A program made the position numbers and the translations under genes. Positions 46,601 to 58,400 of a stretch of DNA of 64,000 nt are shown here, one piece after another (the first letter of the stretch is position 1; every line of letters starts with the position of its first letter). Origin of the DNA: Lagopus muta (lineage: Eukaryota; Chordata; Aves; Galliformes; Phasianidae). The notes under the pieces were generated by a model. The model had not been told where the DNA came from, ran no database searches, and worked only from the letters and a program-made list of their open reading frames with translations. The stretch is taken from NCBI RefSeq assembly GCF_023343835.1, contig NC_064472.1:14623469-14687468 (forward strand), in the 5' to 3' direction.

Positions 46601-49600
46601 CAACAGCCAAACAGATCACCCAACAAGCAGTGTCAGCAGGAACAAGAGGAGGAAGCTGATGGTAGCAACTCACAGTAGATGCTAATACTGCCTTGTGCTG
46701 CTTACAAGAATCACTTAAAAAAAAGTAACCAATCATCAGATTTAATTATGATGATTAAGAGCTTTAAAATAAATGGCGTATAACAACGCAAAAGATATTA
46801 CTGTTATAAATCAGTAATAGTGGTGTGGTTACTTAACTAGATTTGTTAATTTATTAGTTCCTTGGTTATGTATTGCTTAAGCAATAAATGCTGTAGTCTC
46901 ATAAATCAGTTGCTCTCGATCCAGAAATATGAGGAGGGAGAGTGGGACTGGAACTAACACTCAAATAGTAAAAAGGCGTTCCATGAAGTAATGAGCTGCA
47001 CAGGCAACAGTCTGAATTACAACACAAAACAGAAAGTAGTATGATATTAAGCTGCAGAAGGAAAAATCACATATTAAAAATCAAGTTTAGCTGGTCAGGC
47101 AGAAAAGTTTATGAGGATGACATCAGATCACTAACTAAAAAGACTGTTGGATGTATAAGAAGACTTAAAACTTGTAACAGATTTTTTATTTTTAAAAAGA
47201 CAGAACTGCAAGTGATAGTAAAAAGAATTAATCTAGACTACCTGACTCAAATCTAAGCTGTTTTTGGAAAATTCTGTATATAGTTTGGGACAGGATCCTT
47301 TAAAGATAATTTAGGCAGACAATTTAGCAATTCAAAGGAGGCCAAATAAATGGCAGAAGACTTAGAAAATCTGGGTGCATTAGCTTTGTTTTGTGAGTTG
47401 CTTAGTTAAGAAACCCGCTGCAAAGTGCAAATGTTTTTGAAGCTGTAAGATCAACGCTGCTACTGTAAGGAGACTTTAGACAGGGTATAGCTTATAGGTA
47501 AAGCATCCTTTATTAGCCTAATTAACCTATGCAGGAAGAAAGAGCTAAGTGTGCAAGTGATTATGACAAGGCCTTTGGTCATCTTGCTTTCTTACTTTCA
47601 GCTATGCAACTGTGGCTACTCAAGGGCTATCCTTCTGCCTGCAGTGCTTGTTTTTGTGATTTAAAAAGAAATTCGGAAAGAGCAAAGCAACCAGACATCT
47701 TTCCCAAAAAGGCCTTAAAAAAAACCAACAAGATCCAATGTTGGTAATTTAAGCTGAATATTAGAAAAAAAAATCTAGCTGTTTGGAAATTTCTTCCTAT
47801 ATTTTTTCAATTAACTCATAAGATTTCACTAATTTACTCTGGGATACATAAATATTCTCCATCACATTAAGTGTGAACAGATTTCCACTCGCCTCACTGA
47901 AGGCAGTAATAAAACAGGTTACCTCTCCATTCCATGATATGATTCTGTTTTCTAAACCATCACTGGTGGAGAGTGTCACCTAGTGGTCATTAGTAAAAAA
48001 TATTAGTGCTAATCTCAACTACCAGAAAAAGCAGCATGAATATTTAAAAAAATATTTCTTAATAATTAGTCTAAAATCACACACTACTTGTGTTTATTGA
48101 CTTTAAAATAAGAAATATACGTGAGAATAATTCAAATGAACTTTCCTTTTTTTCTCTTTACATTTTTTAAATTTTGTGGTATTTCCAGATACAAAAAGCA
48201 CAGAAAAGAGGAGAATCAGTGACTACCTAAGAAAGACCAACACCGTGCAGCAGTATATGCTGAGGGCCAACAATGCAGACAGCAGCTGTGCAAAAAAGGG
48301 GCTGGGGTCCCTGTAGATGCTGTGTTGAACACCAGCAAGCAGTTTGTCCTCATCGCAAAGAAAGCTCATGGTGTCTTGGGCTGCAGGAGGAGCATTCCCA
48401 GCACATCAAGGGAGGTGATGCTTTCCCTCTCTTCAGTGCTGCTAAAGCCACCTCTGGAGTTACTGTATCCAGTTCTGGGCTCCCTGGTACAAGGGAAAGA
48501 TGGAGCTACAGAGACTGTGAAAGGCCATAAGGGTAATAAAAGAAGAAACTCCCTCTGAGAAGAGGAAAGGCTGAGAGAGCTGGGACTGTTCAGTCTGGAG
48601 AAGAAGTTAATGGGAGGCAGATCTCAACAAGTTCTGCAACAATCTGAAAGAAGGACACAAGAAGGATGGAGCCAGTGTCTTTTCAGTGGTGTTCAGTGAC
48701 AGGACAAGAGGCAACAGGCGAAAAATGGAACACAGGGAGGTTCCATCAGCATATCAGGAAGCACTTCTTTGCTGTGGTGGTGACAGATCACTGACACAAA
48801 CTGCCCAGAGGCCATGCAGTCTCTTTCTTGGAGATCTTCAAAAGCCACCTGAACACTGTCTTGGGAACTTGATCTGGAATGGCCCTGATGGAGCAGGGAA
48901 CCAGCTCAGAGATGGCCACACAGACCTAAGGGCAGCTTACCACCTCAGTCATTCTGGAATTCTGTGAAAACCCCTTCTTTGTCAAAGAGAAAGGGAAAAC
49001 TGATCACATTAAAACGTCTACCAAACTCACCAACAAGTCTTAAAACAAATACCGATACTGTATGCAAACAAAAAAAAACAACACTGTTTTTCCAGTAGAA
49101 GTCTAATTTTTACATCCCAGCTATAACCAATAGCGCTTCTTGCATACACGTGTCTTCTGCACATTAAAAAGAAGAAAAGGTTTCAGACTTTTGTTCTCTA
49201 ATTAAGGGATTAAAAAGAACAGCAGTCTTTCTTCCATCCCTTTCCTTCCTCTTCTGCCTCTACTTGCTGTGTGTTATTTCCTCTGTCATCCATAAGAATA
49301 ATTTAATTCTACTCCAAGCTAAGAAGAAGAAAAAAAAGAAGGCAAGACAGTCAAACAACCTTTCCACTGGCTGACTGGAAAAGTGTTTAGACTCCTGTGC
49401 AAAGTAACATGTACCAATACCCATGCTAGAAACATCAGCTCAGGGTAAGGACTTGTGCTGCTGAGCACAACCAATTCCTTGTAACAAGCAGCAGAGTGGC
49501 AAGGCTTCATCTACAGGGAATATGAGCCTGCTGTGGGCAAGCAGTGTCTGGCTGCGCTAGGAGATCCAGAGGGCAGTGCTGAAAGGTGATGTTTTCTCAA

Positions 49601-50908
49601 AAAGCTGGGAATACGTCCCTGAAGCCCATAAGATCAGGGAATAGAACAGGACACAAAACGCTGGAGAACAACTGGCAAATCTGGTAATGCACACCTGAGA
49701 ATACTAATTCTGTTGAGAAACTGTGTCCTAAAAGGCAGTTCTCCAAATGAATGAAGGTCACACATACTCACTAGCAGGAATCAATTCATTTTTCTCCCTT
49801 TTATTAACAAGTTTGACACTTGCTTGATTCTCTTTTACAATCAACTATATTTAAGGCCAAACTCAGTGCACTGTTGGGGATGGGAAAAATGTTTAGAGAT
49901 GACTAAAACCAAATACACCACTTCTCAGTATGACTAGTTGAATGAAACAGAACATAGAATCATAGAATCATTTTTGGAAGGGACTTTTAAAGGTCATCTA
50001 GGCCAACTCCCCTGCAATGAACAGAGACATCCTCAGCTAGACTGGTTTACTGAGAGCCGTGTCCTGCACGGCCTTGGATGTCTCCAGGGACAGGGCACTC
50101 TCCACCTCCTTAGGCAACCTGCTCCAGCATTTCATAACCCTCACTGAGAAACATTTTCAGAAGATTCAGAACAAGATTCATACTGAAAGCTCCTATTCCA
50201 CAGCTGGTAAAGGACAGCTTAGCAGATGGACAAGCTACTTTCCAGATTTCTACTTCTTACTGTAAAATGAAATGGAATAATTCACTTTACACACAGAGCA
50301 TGTATGGCAGCACTTACCTGCTTAACTCAGATAACAAAACACCTATGTGACACCAATAGGATACTGTATTAAAGAGGCTTTCGGAACTTCTTTTTTTCAG
50401 AGGCTTTTAAAGGGCAGAACTTGGCATTTCTTTGTTCTAAAATCAGCATCAATTATATAAAAATAAAAATTCCCATATATCTTTTAAAAGATTACCAGAC
50501 TGTATCATCACTGAAGGCTTTTTTGTTCAGGATGCAGTAGAACAGTAAAGTAAACAGCAATAAAGAAAATATGCATTCACCAAGCCACTCACTCACCTTT
50601 AACGACAGGGAGCCAGCAAGTAAGAAGTGGTCCACGTCAATGACAGAGGCAAGGAAGCCGGCCAGCGTAACTTCAGTGAAGTCACTTTTCTTCCTGAGTC
50701 CAATCACTATGGCCCAGGACCACATGCCCAGTATGCCGTGCACTGCATTATCAGAGAAGGCTCGGAGCCAGTCATTCTGCTGAATGAAGGAAACCTGCAG
50801 AAGTCTGTCTGCTGCAAAGCAGAATACTCCCAAACCTAGACTAGAAATAACTGAAGCTGCGCTGAAAGTCTGGAGAAGAGCATGGGCCTTTTCAGTCTCA
50901 GATGCCAT
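43632..50908 (-). CDS. TMEM267: TMEM267, multi-pass transmembrane protein 267 (complete CDS, 2 coding exons)
   Basis: Coding exons on the minus strand are 50,908-50,597 (104 codons) and 43,967-43,632 (111 codons plus stop), joined phase 0 with AAG|GTGAGT and TTTTCTGCAG|GCT. The 215 aa equal the length I recall for human TMEM267 (C5orf28). Start [13 protein letters not shown]. An in-frame ATG four codons upstream (50,920) gives MVFAMASE; I chose the inner one because the mammalian protein begins MASETEK. Hydrophobic segments lie at about 18-34, 55-71, 81-99, 117-134, 143-153 and 177-198. Conserved-looking polar residues sit in or beside them: D53 and H57 (DNAVHG), D91-V-D93-H94, H116 (PFLHCS), H155-H156, D159 and H163, then GLWICPFG. 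Function is not established in my knowledge; the pattern suggests a metal-binding membrane enzyme (see findings). The exon with the ATG starts at 50,981 after a TTTTCAG acceptor. Confidence 0.95.
45200..45610 (+). mobile_element. CR1 LINE 3' fragment
   Basis: Plus-oriented: CTCCTATGAAGAAAGGCTGA, a GAGCTTGGAGAAGGCCC block, GACAGTGAGAGGACAAGG, and a tail TTTTGTGATTCTATGATTTT. It is moderately diverged, with a short internal duplication of GGGAGCTGA near the start. Confidence 0.9.
48240..48965 (+). mobile_element. CR1 LINE 3' fragment, diverged
   Basis: Plus-oriented, about 0.73 kb: GAAAGGCTGAGAGAGCTGGG, CTGTTCAGTCTGGAGAAG, GTTCAGTGACAGGACAAGAG, ending CAGTCATTCTGGAATTCTGTG. It lies in the TMEM267 intron, antisense to the gene. 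Confidence 0.88.
49955..50160 (-). mobile_element. CR1 LINE 3' fragment, short
   Basis: Minus-oriented: CATAGAATCATAGAATCATT tail, GGTCATCTAGGCCAACTCCC, and a TTAGGCAACCTGCTCCAGC block. It is in sense with TMEM267, about 0.4 kb from the coding exon. Confidence 0.9.
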
Positions 50909-50981
50909 GGCAAAAACCATGTGACAGCATGCAAAATGTCACCAGGGTATACACTGTGCATTGTCCTATGTATCTTCAGTT

Positions 50982-53900
50982 CTGAAAATGTCAGAAAGAA
51001 CACAGTATTAAAGAGAAAAAAAAAGCCAATAGCACAAAGCATTTGCCACCTCAGCTAAAATGAGCACAAGAAAACAAATTCCATGTTCATGTTTAACATT
51101 TCTGGAGAACCTTTGGTTTCAGTTAACTCAATCTATGTAACAGATCTAAATTAAAATGCTTGTCGTGTTCCACTCAGAACATGCAGCTTGGTAACAGAGG
51201 TAGCTCTAACTGCTTTCTGAAATCTCCAGTTTCACAAAATAATTTGAGTCATGTCTATGATATGACAATGAATATATTTCAAGATTCCTCCTGCTCTTAC
51301 ATTCAAAGTTACTCATCAAATTGAATACCTTCCATTATAGCAACAGAGAAGAAGATTCAGTTTTCAGGATTCCTAATACTGATGCTCAACAATCTCTAAT
51401 CCCTCCATGCCACAGGTGTTAAAATTGACTTTCTGAACTAGTATCCTAAACCACTATTTTCATTTATATACTCTGTAAAGGTATTTATTATCACCACAAT
51501 GCCCTTTTCTGAGCTAGTTCTTCTCTGTCTTGGACACTGGCAATCAGAAAAAGCATTAAGAAAACCAGAGTAACTAAAATAACTTTAAAAAAAAAAAAAA
51601 AAAAAAAACAACTAATAATAACTATCATAAACACAAAGGCAGCACTATTCAATCAACCTGAGGTAACCCAAATTGACCTCTTACAAAACAAAACTACATA
51701 TGCTTTTCACAACAGCTGTTACTTCCAGGCATCACCTACAATTTCCTGCATTAACTTTATATCAGTTCTTTAAATAGAAAAAATAAAAATAAAAAGCAAA
51801 CTAATCCCAGTAATGTTATTTTTCAAAAGCTGACCATTCTAATGTGAAAACACAGGCACTGCTTGTAGTAATAATAATCATTCAAAAGTCCTTAAATAAT
51901 ATTTATGCTCTGTAATTCTTATGAAACTCTGTTTTGAATTGCACAAGGCGATTTCTCAAAAGCCCCTGCCCTTAAATGACTTCTTGACGCCTCACAAGAA
52001 ATTTCAAGGGGATTCCAAGGTCCAAAAGACCCCTACCTGCAAAGACACGAGTACAAGATACCTGGATAATAAAAACAGAGTACTTATTTCTGTGAGAATA
52101 TTAAAAAAAGCAAGCACTTGGAAAAAAAATTATCGTCCCATAAAACATACACACTGTAGCTTTGCTGTGTTAAAAAAGCAGCGAAAGGAGATTTTAGAGC
52201 ACAGCATCAATTCCAACCATCTATTATGCTCTTCTGCATTTCTGGGCAGACTGAGCACAGTTTCAAAGCACACATCCTAATAGGCTGCTGTTTCTCAGAG
52301 ACACATGGAATCTTGCTCATCTTATTGCTACACCAGGTGAATTTTTGTTCTAAAAAGGCTTCTCCTGAAGGCATCAGACCTCTTTTAAAAATGAATTTAA
52401 AAATGCATATTTCTAACAATGTTAAAATACAGTGTTTTATGATTTTAAACACATTATCAGTCATAAGCCCCAGAAAATGTAAAACATTTTTTCTGGCTTA
52501 TTTACATGCGTGCATATTGTAGAATTATTCATAAGGCATGACTGACATTGATCTTCATAGAAAAAAAGCACACCAAGCCATTTATTTGGAAAAGGTTAAA
52601 AAAAGCAAAGGACATATGAATAATACATGGGCTTTGCATAACATGTAAAAAAGCAGGTGGAGCTTAGAGCTTGTTAACCATGACTGTACTGTGCCTCTTC
52701 TGAATAAACATGCAGACACAAAATATTTCCTCAAACACTGGAACTGCCATTTTTTGGAGAGGGATTTATAATATTCTGTACATTTCTGTATAAATTCCAT
52801 TTGAAGAAACAAAGAGCAATACCTAAAAAAGTTCATTTTACATAGCCATCATGTCAAACTGGATTATCACTGTCACGAAACTTCTCCAGGAAACCAGTTT
52901 GGGAAGAACTGTTGCAGCAACATATCCATAAAAATCATGTCAATATTGAGAACCAAATTCACCTTGGGCCTAGGAGAACACATTGTTGCAGTTGCTTATT
53001 TCAGTAGAATATGTGGTCTGTGCAGTCAGTAGGGATGAGTTGCTGTACCCAGCTGTGTCCAGTGCAGTTAAGACCACTTTCTTCCATGCCTAAGTAAAAG
53101 AAACCAGGCACTAAAAGCATCAATGCTACACAAAGCATTGCAAACTCTATGATAGAACAACAGTCAAAAATACAAAACAAGCTTTCCCTTCAGATTACCC
53201 ATAGCCAAGTATGTCTGTAGCAAAACTTTCTTAACAGTCTCTGCCACCTCTTACAAACGAAAACGACTGCTCCCCATGGAAAAAAAAAAATCAAGCCACA
53301 TCCTAGGTACAGAAGTATAAATATTCTGCAGGCCAGCAGCAAGATCTAACTGGAAAAAGCAAAATTCTGTTCAATCAAAATTATCTCCGAAATTATATAT
53401 CTAATATTTAACTAGAAATCTCTTTTGCCTGAAGACAGAATGGTTTTTGGACTTCACAAAACATGGCAATAAAAATCTTATGTTCTGTAAATTTCAGAAG
53501 GCACAGTTATGGAGTGTACACACTTCTTAAAGCAGAAAGTGGGAAATGGAGGTACATCACCAGAATACTTAGGAAGCTAACTTCCCAGCTGAAGGCTCAG
53601 CAGTTAGCATGCTGGAAGCAGGCTGGGTCTGCATAAAGCCCATGCACGGCTGTTACACAATGTTGTTCAGAGCTGTCACTTCTCACTCTCTTATAGGCGA
53701 TAAAGCATTCATCATAACCTCTGCCTATTCAGCCAAAATGAGATACTGACTGTAAATTTAATTTCATTTAAGGAAATTACAAAAGAAAATAATAAATGCA
53801 TTGCTATCACTGTAAGTTACCGACAGAAGTAGATATTCACACTAAAGCTGCAAAAGATGCATCTGGGGAAAAATCTGACTCAAAGATGCCTTTCAGCTCA

Positions 53901-54707
53901 CGCTATAAAATCAAAATAATCCAATGGCCAAAAGCAGCATTTGGAAATACTATCACCCTCCAAAATTTCTGCTCTGATTTAGCAAGACGTTGCTGGATAC
54001 ATGGATAGGTACGCACGACAGGAATGAACAGAACTCTACTGTTTCTTTTATACAAGAAGTCAGAAGGCCACTTTTAATACTACAGTCTGCCTGAAAACAC
54101 GATCTGACGCTAATTTATACAAAAAGCTTCACGACATATAATTACCGTTGAAGACAGGAGCTGAGCCGTGCTGTGTCCCGCAGAAGCAGCTGTGAGCATC
54201 CAGCCGCCCGCTAGGGCGCAACGGTCCGCTCCTCCGACGCACGCCGGGCTCCCAGGCTGGAGGAGGCCGAAGAGAAAAGCGGACAAAGCGTCAGCACACC
54301 TCTTGAATTAAAACCACCACAGAAACAACAGAAACAACAGCACTCCGAGCTTCGGCATCGCGTCCCGCGCCTCGACTCCGCCACCCAGAGGTACGGATGC
54401 AGCCGTCCGGCGAGCAACACCAGAACAAACGCCAAGAGGAACGCAGAGCGCCCGCCTTCAGTCGCGGTCCCGGCGGCGGAACCCGGCCCTCACCCGGCTC
54501 CCGTCCGAACGCTACGGTCGCAGCCCCGCCCTCCGCCGCCGCATCCGCGACACCGGGCTGCGGGCCCCCTCCCGCACGGGGCGCAGCGAGCCCCGGCCCC
54601 GCGGCGGGTGGCGAGGGAAGTCCGACGTGCCGCGGAGCCGGCGGCCGGCGCAGCGTGGCTCCGCGCGCAGCGAGGGACGCCCGGTCCCGGCCGCCCTCGG
54701 CACCCAC
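50982..54707 (-). other. TMEM267: TMEM267 5' intron
   Basis: Inferred 3.7 kb intron between the proposed non-coding exon 1 (donor at 54,707) and the ATG exon. It contains a 22-nt A run at 51,587-51,608. I found no other gene or nameable repeat. Confidence 0.55.
51587..51608 (+). repeat. Poly-A run
   Basis: 22 consecutive A on + within the TMEM267 5' intron. No recognisable retrocopy precedes it. Confidence 0.9.
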
Positions 54708-54960
54708 CTGAGCAGCGGCGGGCGCCGCGGCTCGCACCGCCCCCACTCGCCTCCGCCGCGCGAAGAGGCGCGGAGCGAGGAGGCATGCGTGGCCGCGGAG
54801 CACGCCGGGAGCGCGGTTCGAGAGCGGCTGCTCCCCGCCTGCAGCTCATGTTCCGCGGCGGCACGGACAGCGTTGCGTTCCCAGTTCCAGCTGAGGGTAG
54901 TACAGCGCCGCACGACGAAACTACAGTGACCGGCTGATGCTTTATCACTTGGGACGGGTG
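54170..54960 (-). promoter_or_regulatory. TMEM267: CpG island, TMEM267 promoter
   Basis: About 0.8 kb of CpG-dense GC-rich DNA bounded by AT-rich sequence, placed directly upstream of TMEM267 on the minus strand and just past the C5orf34 poly(A) signal. There is no obvious TATA box, as usual for a housekeeping CpG promoter. The overlapping ORFs here on both strands are not genes. Confidence 0.75.
54708..54930 (-). other. TMEM267: Proposed non-coding exon 1 of TMEM267
   Basis: Minus strand: GCCGCTGCTCAG followed by the donor GTGGGT (54,707-54,702). This is the best donor in the island and would splice to the acceptor at 50,982. The upstream limit (transcription start) is a guess. Confidence 0.4.
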
Positions 54961-55001
54961 GCCGCACACAAAGACGGGCTGAGCACTTTTTGGATACGTA
55001 T

Positions 55002-55405
55002 TTTATTAGAAAACAATAAATAGGAACCGTTTGGACAGCTTTTTACTCTATTCAGTCCTTAACTACGTGGTACAAACTTCTGAACAAAAGCATGCTTTTA
55101 CTGTGAAAACTGCCCTTCCTTGCCCGCCATCATTTGAGCAACTTGAAACAAGTCAGTCCCACAGTGAAGATACACGATTCCAGTGGACATTCAGTACACT
55201 CCTACAAGTAAAACTAGCGCTGCCAGACCAGCCCTGCCACACTTACTGTGCCCCATCGCTCAGCCCATTCTCACCTATCCACACCATATCACACAGGGCA
55301 GGTCAGGCCATACTGTAATCTGCCACAGCCCCGTCCTTCCCCTCACACACCCAGGCCTGTTGGGACAGCTGGGACAGTGCCTGCATAGGCACACAACAAA
55401 GGCCT
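55002..55405 (-). other. C5orf34: C5orf34 3' UTR and poly(A) signal
   Basis: About 400 nt from the stop codon to a minus-strand AATAAA at 55,007-55,002. Expected cleavage at about 54,980-54,990 falls right at the edge of the TMEM267 CpG island. Confidence 0.65.
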
Positions 55406-58400
55406 TCACTTCCCAGCACTAGCAAGAAGAGATTCAATATCTTGAATTATTCTAGAGGTATTTTGCAGAGCCTCCAAAACGTGTCCTTCGCTGATTTCCT
55501 CAGGATCACTCCCACTTTCTGTTCTTTTGACAGACAGATTGCTTCTTGCAGCAGATGTCCCTTCCAGAACATTGCTATTATCCAATAAAACTAGCAGTAG
55601 TTAAGAAAAATAGTCTTCCACCAATACTGACAAAAAATGCTTCTCTGTATTTTAACCATCATTCTGCATTAGAGAGGCTCACATTTTATACCACAGTAGT
55701 TAGACAAAACTAAAAAATTAAAACATCTACAACAATTCTAGAGAAGACCATTATCTAAGGCCTCTGTTTACCTGAGTTGCTTTAAAAATAAAACTTTTGA
55801 TGTCAGAATGGAGTTTCACAGGATTAACTTTCACGGTAGTAAAGTAAACCACTGCCATAAAGAGAAGTACACAATGGCTTTCAGCAAATTAACCACTGCA
55901 TGCTTTTTTGGCTGCCTGGGCAATTCTCCGGTAGCTGATAAACAGGATGACACCTCACTGCAGCACACCAAGAGGCAAATGCATCATTGATCCCCCAGGA
56001 GCAGATTAGCAGATGATTTTATCCAAATGGATGTAATACCCATTACTGGATTTTTGGTTAACGCTTTTGTTTTTTACTTTCATGTTGTACTGTGTTACTA
56101 TTTTTGTTTCCGGTGCTGTTGTACAAAAATTGGTCAAGATAAATGAGAAATGCAACTTCAAAAGGTAATTTTAGGAAGCAAGTAAAGCAATAAAAGGAGG
56201 CGAGAACAGAACAGAGAGCCTCTGATGCTCTAAAAAGGCAGCTCTGAATATAGAGATGAATTTCGTATGAGTATGAATGTTCATAGCTTTCAAAAGGATA
56301 CAGTTGAATCTCTGTATTTTTTCAAGCTCAGCATCGGCAGACCTGTCCAAGAAAAGAAAGGTTATTATTTACAATATTATCCAAAAAACTTCTCAACCAT
56401 GTTTTTGTACATCAGATCTGAGTAGTTTCTCAGAAATATTGAAAAAATAGAGAATTTCAAGTGGAAAAGAAACAAAAAACCCCACATTTTTTAATTCGTA
56501 TCAATCACTAATACTAATCATTAATTCCAAAAATCAGGGCTCAGTTCAGTAAACAGCCTCCTTCCTGTATGTATGTACAAACATATATATAGATATACAC
56601 ACTTATTTTATCAGCTACTTTATCTGCTTTAATAAGCATAACAAGTGTTTCAGTTATCACATTTGTAATGACACGAATATTGTTGCATATTATGCCAGTA
56701 GTCCTTTGGCCATTAGCATATATTGTAAAGGACAAATATGTTTGCAAAAGATCCAGATGTCTTATAAAAGTTCTACATCTTACTTCGGACAGCTCAGTGT
56801 TCTGTTAAATGAACTGCCCTTCTCAGTCTGGAATCTCATTTTCACTTTGTAAGATATTATTTTGGTAACATGATTCTTTCTTTGGCAGAGCAATCACCAT
56901 TCTGACTTTTAAGTAAGGCAGGAAGAAACACCACGGAACTCTTATCTACTTCTGTCTAGAACTCAACTTTCTGTACATTAAATATTGAATGAAAAATATG
57001 AAACTACACAAAATAAATGGATTTACAGTTTTCATTTCTGGTTCTTAGGAAATGCAGTCTATAAAATTCAGCGTTTGTAGTCTTACTGAGTTTTATGCTT
57101 AGTGTTATTTATAGTCATTTATTTAGCATAAAAATGAGTACCAATTTTCTTCAGTTACAGTGTGTGTGGTAAATTCAAGAGTCTCCTTGCTTTCATTCAA
57201 GCTGCTGCACCATCCTATTACTGTTCTGATGTACCTGTTAACATGAAATTTGACAAAAAGTAGTTATTTAGATGAGAAATGCAAACTCTCCTAGTTCAAG
57301 CTACATCCCCCCACCATGTAAAAAGTGCAAAGAAAAAAATCTGTTTGAAAGAAAAAGCCATGACTGAAAAAATCTAGCTTCTTCTCTGATTCTTTGCCTT
57401 TTTTTAATTTCCCTTTTTTTTTTCTGCCAAGAATATCCTTAACATTTAAATCTGTGCAGTTACAGAAAATTATAACAAAGCCATCTGATTTGTAATGAAC
57501 AGTATACAAGCGTTAATTTGTGTGTGGTTATCAGCTTGCTAAAATGCAGTGCAGCAAGGTTCTGATGATTCCCATAATGAGGCTGTGAATAGAGCAAGTG
57601 GATTAGAAAAAGGACCATGGGGGTGGAGGTCAGTATCAGTAATAAAGCAAAAACTGGATAAAGCACTACTCCAGCTCTATATGCCAGCTTCATACAGCAC
57701 AAAGATTTTTTAATTTTGCTTACCCTCTGATTTAAGTGCCAAGCTGCAGCTCTAGCTTAAGGCTTCCTTTTTTTAAAAGACATTACACTTCTATAGCAAT
57801 TTTACTGGAATGACCATATACAGTAATCCTGAGTCATACAAGTCTCAAATCCTGCCAGCTATGCGTTATCTATCATTACATATTTGGGCATGTCTTCCCC
57901 CCCATGTGCTTCCAGTAACTACCATTTCGTTATATAAAAGGGTTTGCTTAAAACTTTTTAGTATTTCACTTCAAATTGTTTAAATTACTTATACCTTTCA
58001 TAGATTCCAGGATGCCTTATTTGGATTAGCTGCTGTGCCCCATCAGGAGTAGTTAATTTACACCAGCCTACATCTTCATTTACCTTAGGAAAGAAAATTA
58101 TTTTGCTGCTGTCTGAATAAGTAAAGGACAGTAATACCATTTGCTGTTTTAGTAATAAACTATATGTGAACACTTTAAACATTTGAAGTGTGCTTTTTGA
58201 GAAGGATACAATTTCTTACAGTCTGTTATCACAAACATAGGGGAAGGTGGAAGAAAAACCTGCCATGATCTGACACTTTTTTGTGCTGTTTTAGAGTTAT
58301 TTATTTCTAAATGTCTGTAGGAATGTTTCCAGGTCTGTATTGTTTTCTTTTCTTCCTACTTTCATCACAACTGAGTGTAAAGACTTCAGCTCAATCACAT

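Larger units (their letters stand above)
43968..50596 (-). other. TMEM267: TMEM267 intron between coding exons
   Basis: 6.6 kb intron containing three CR1 fragments (45.2, 48.2 and 49.96 kb). The rest is AT-rich with no exon or RNA gene that I can support. Confidence 0.8.

Noticed and set aside
54211-54969. ORFs of 74-170 codons around 54.2-54.97 kb
   Set aside because: CpG-island artefacts upstream of TMEM267; mutually overlapping and without homology.
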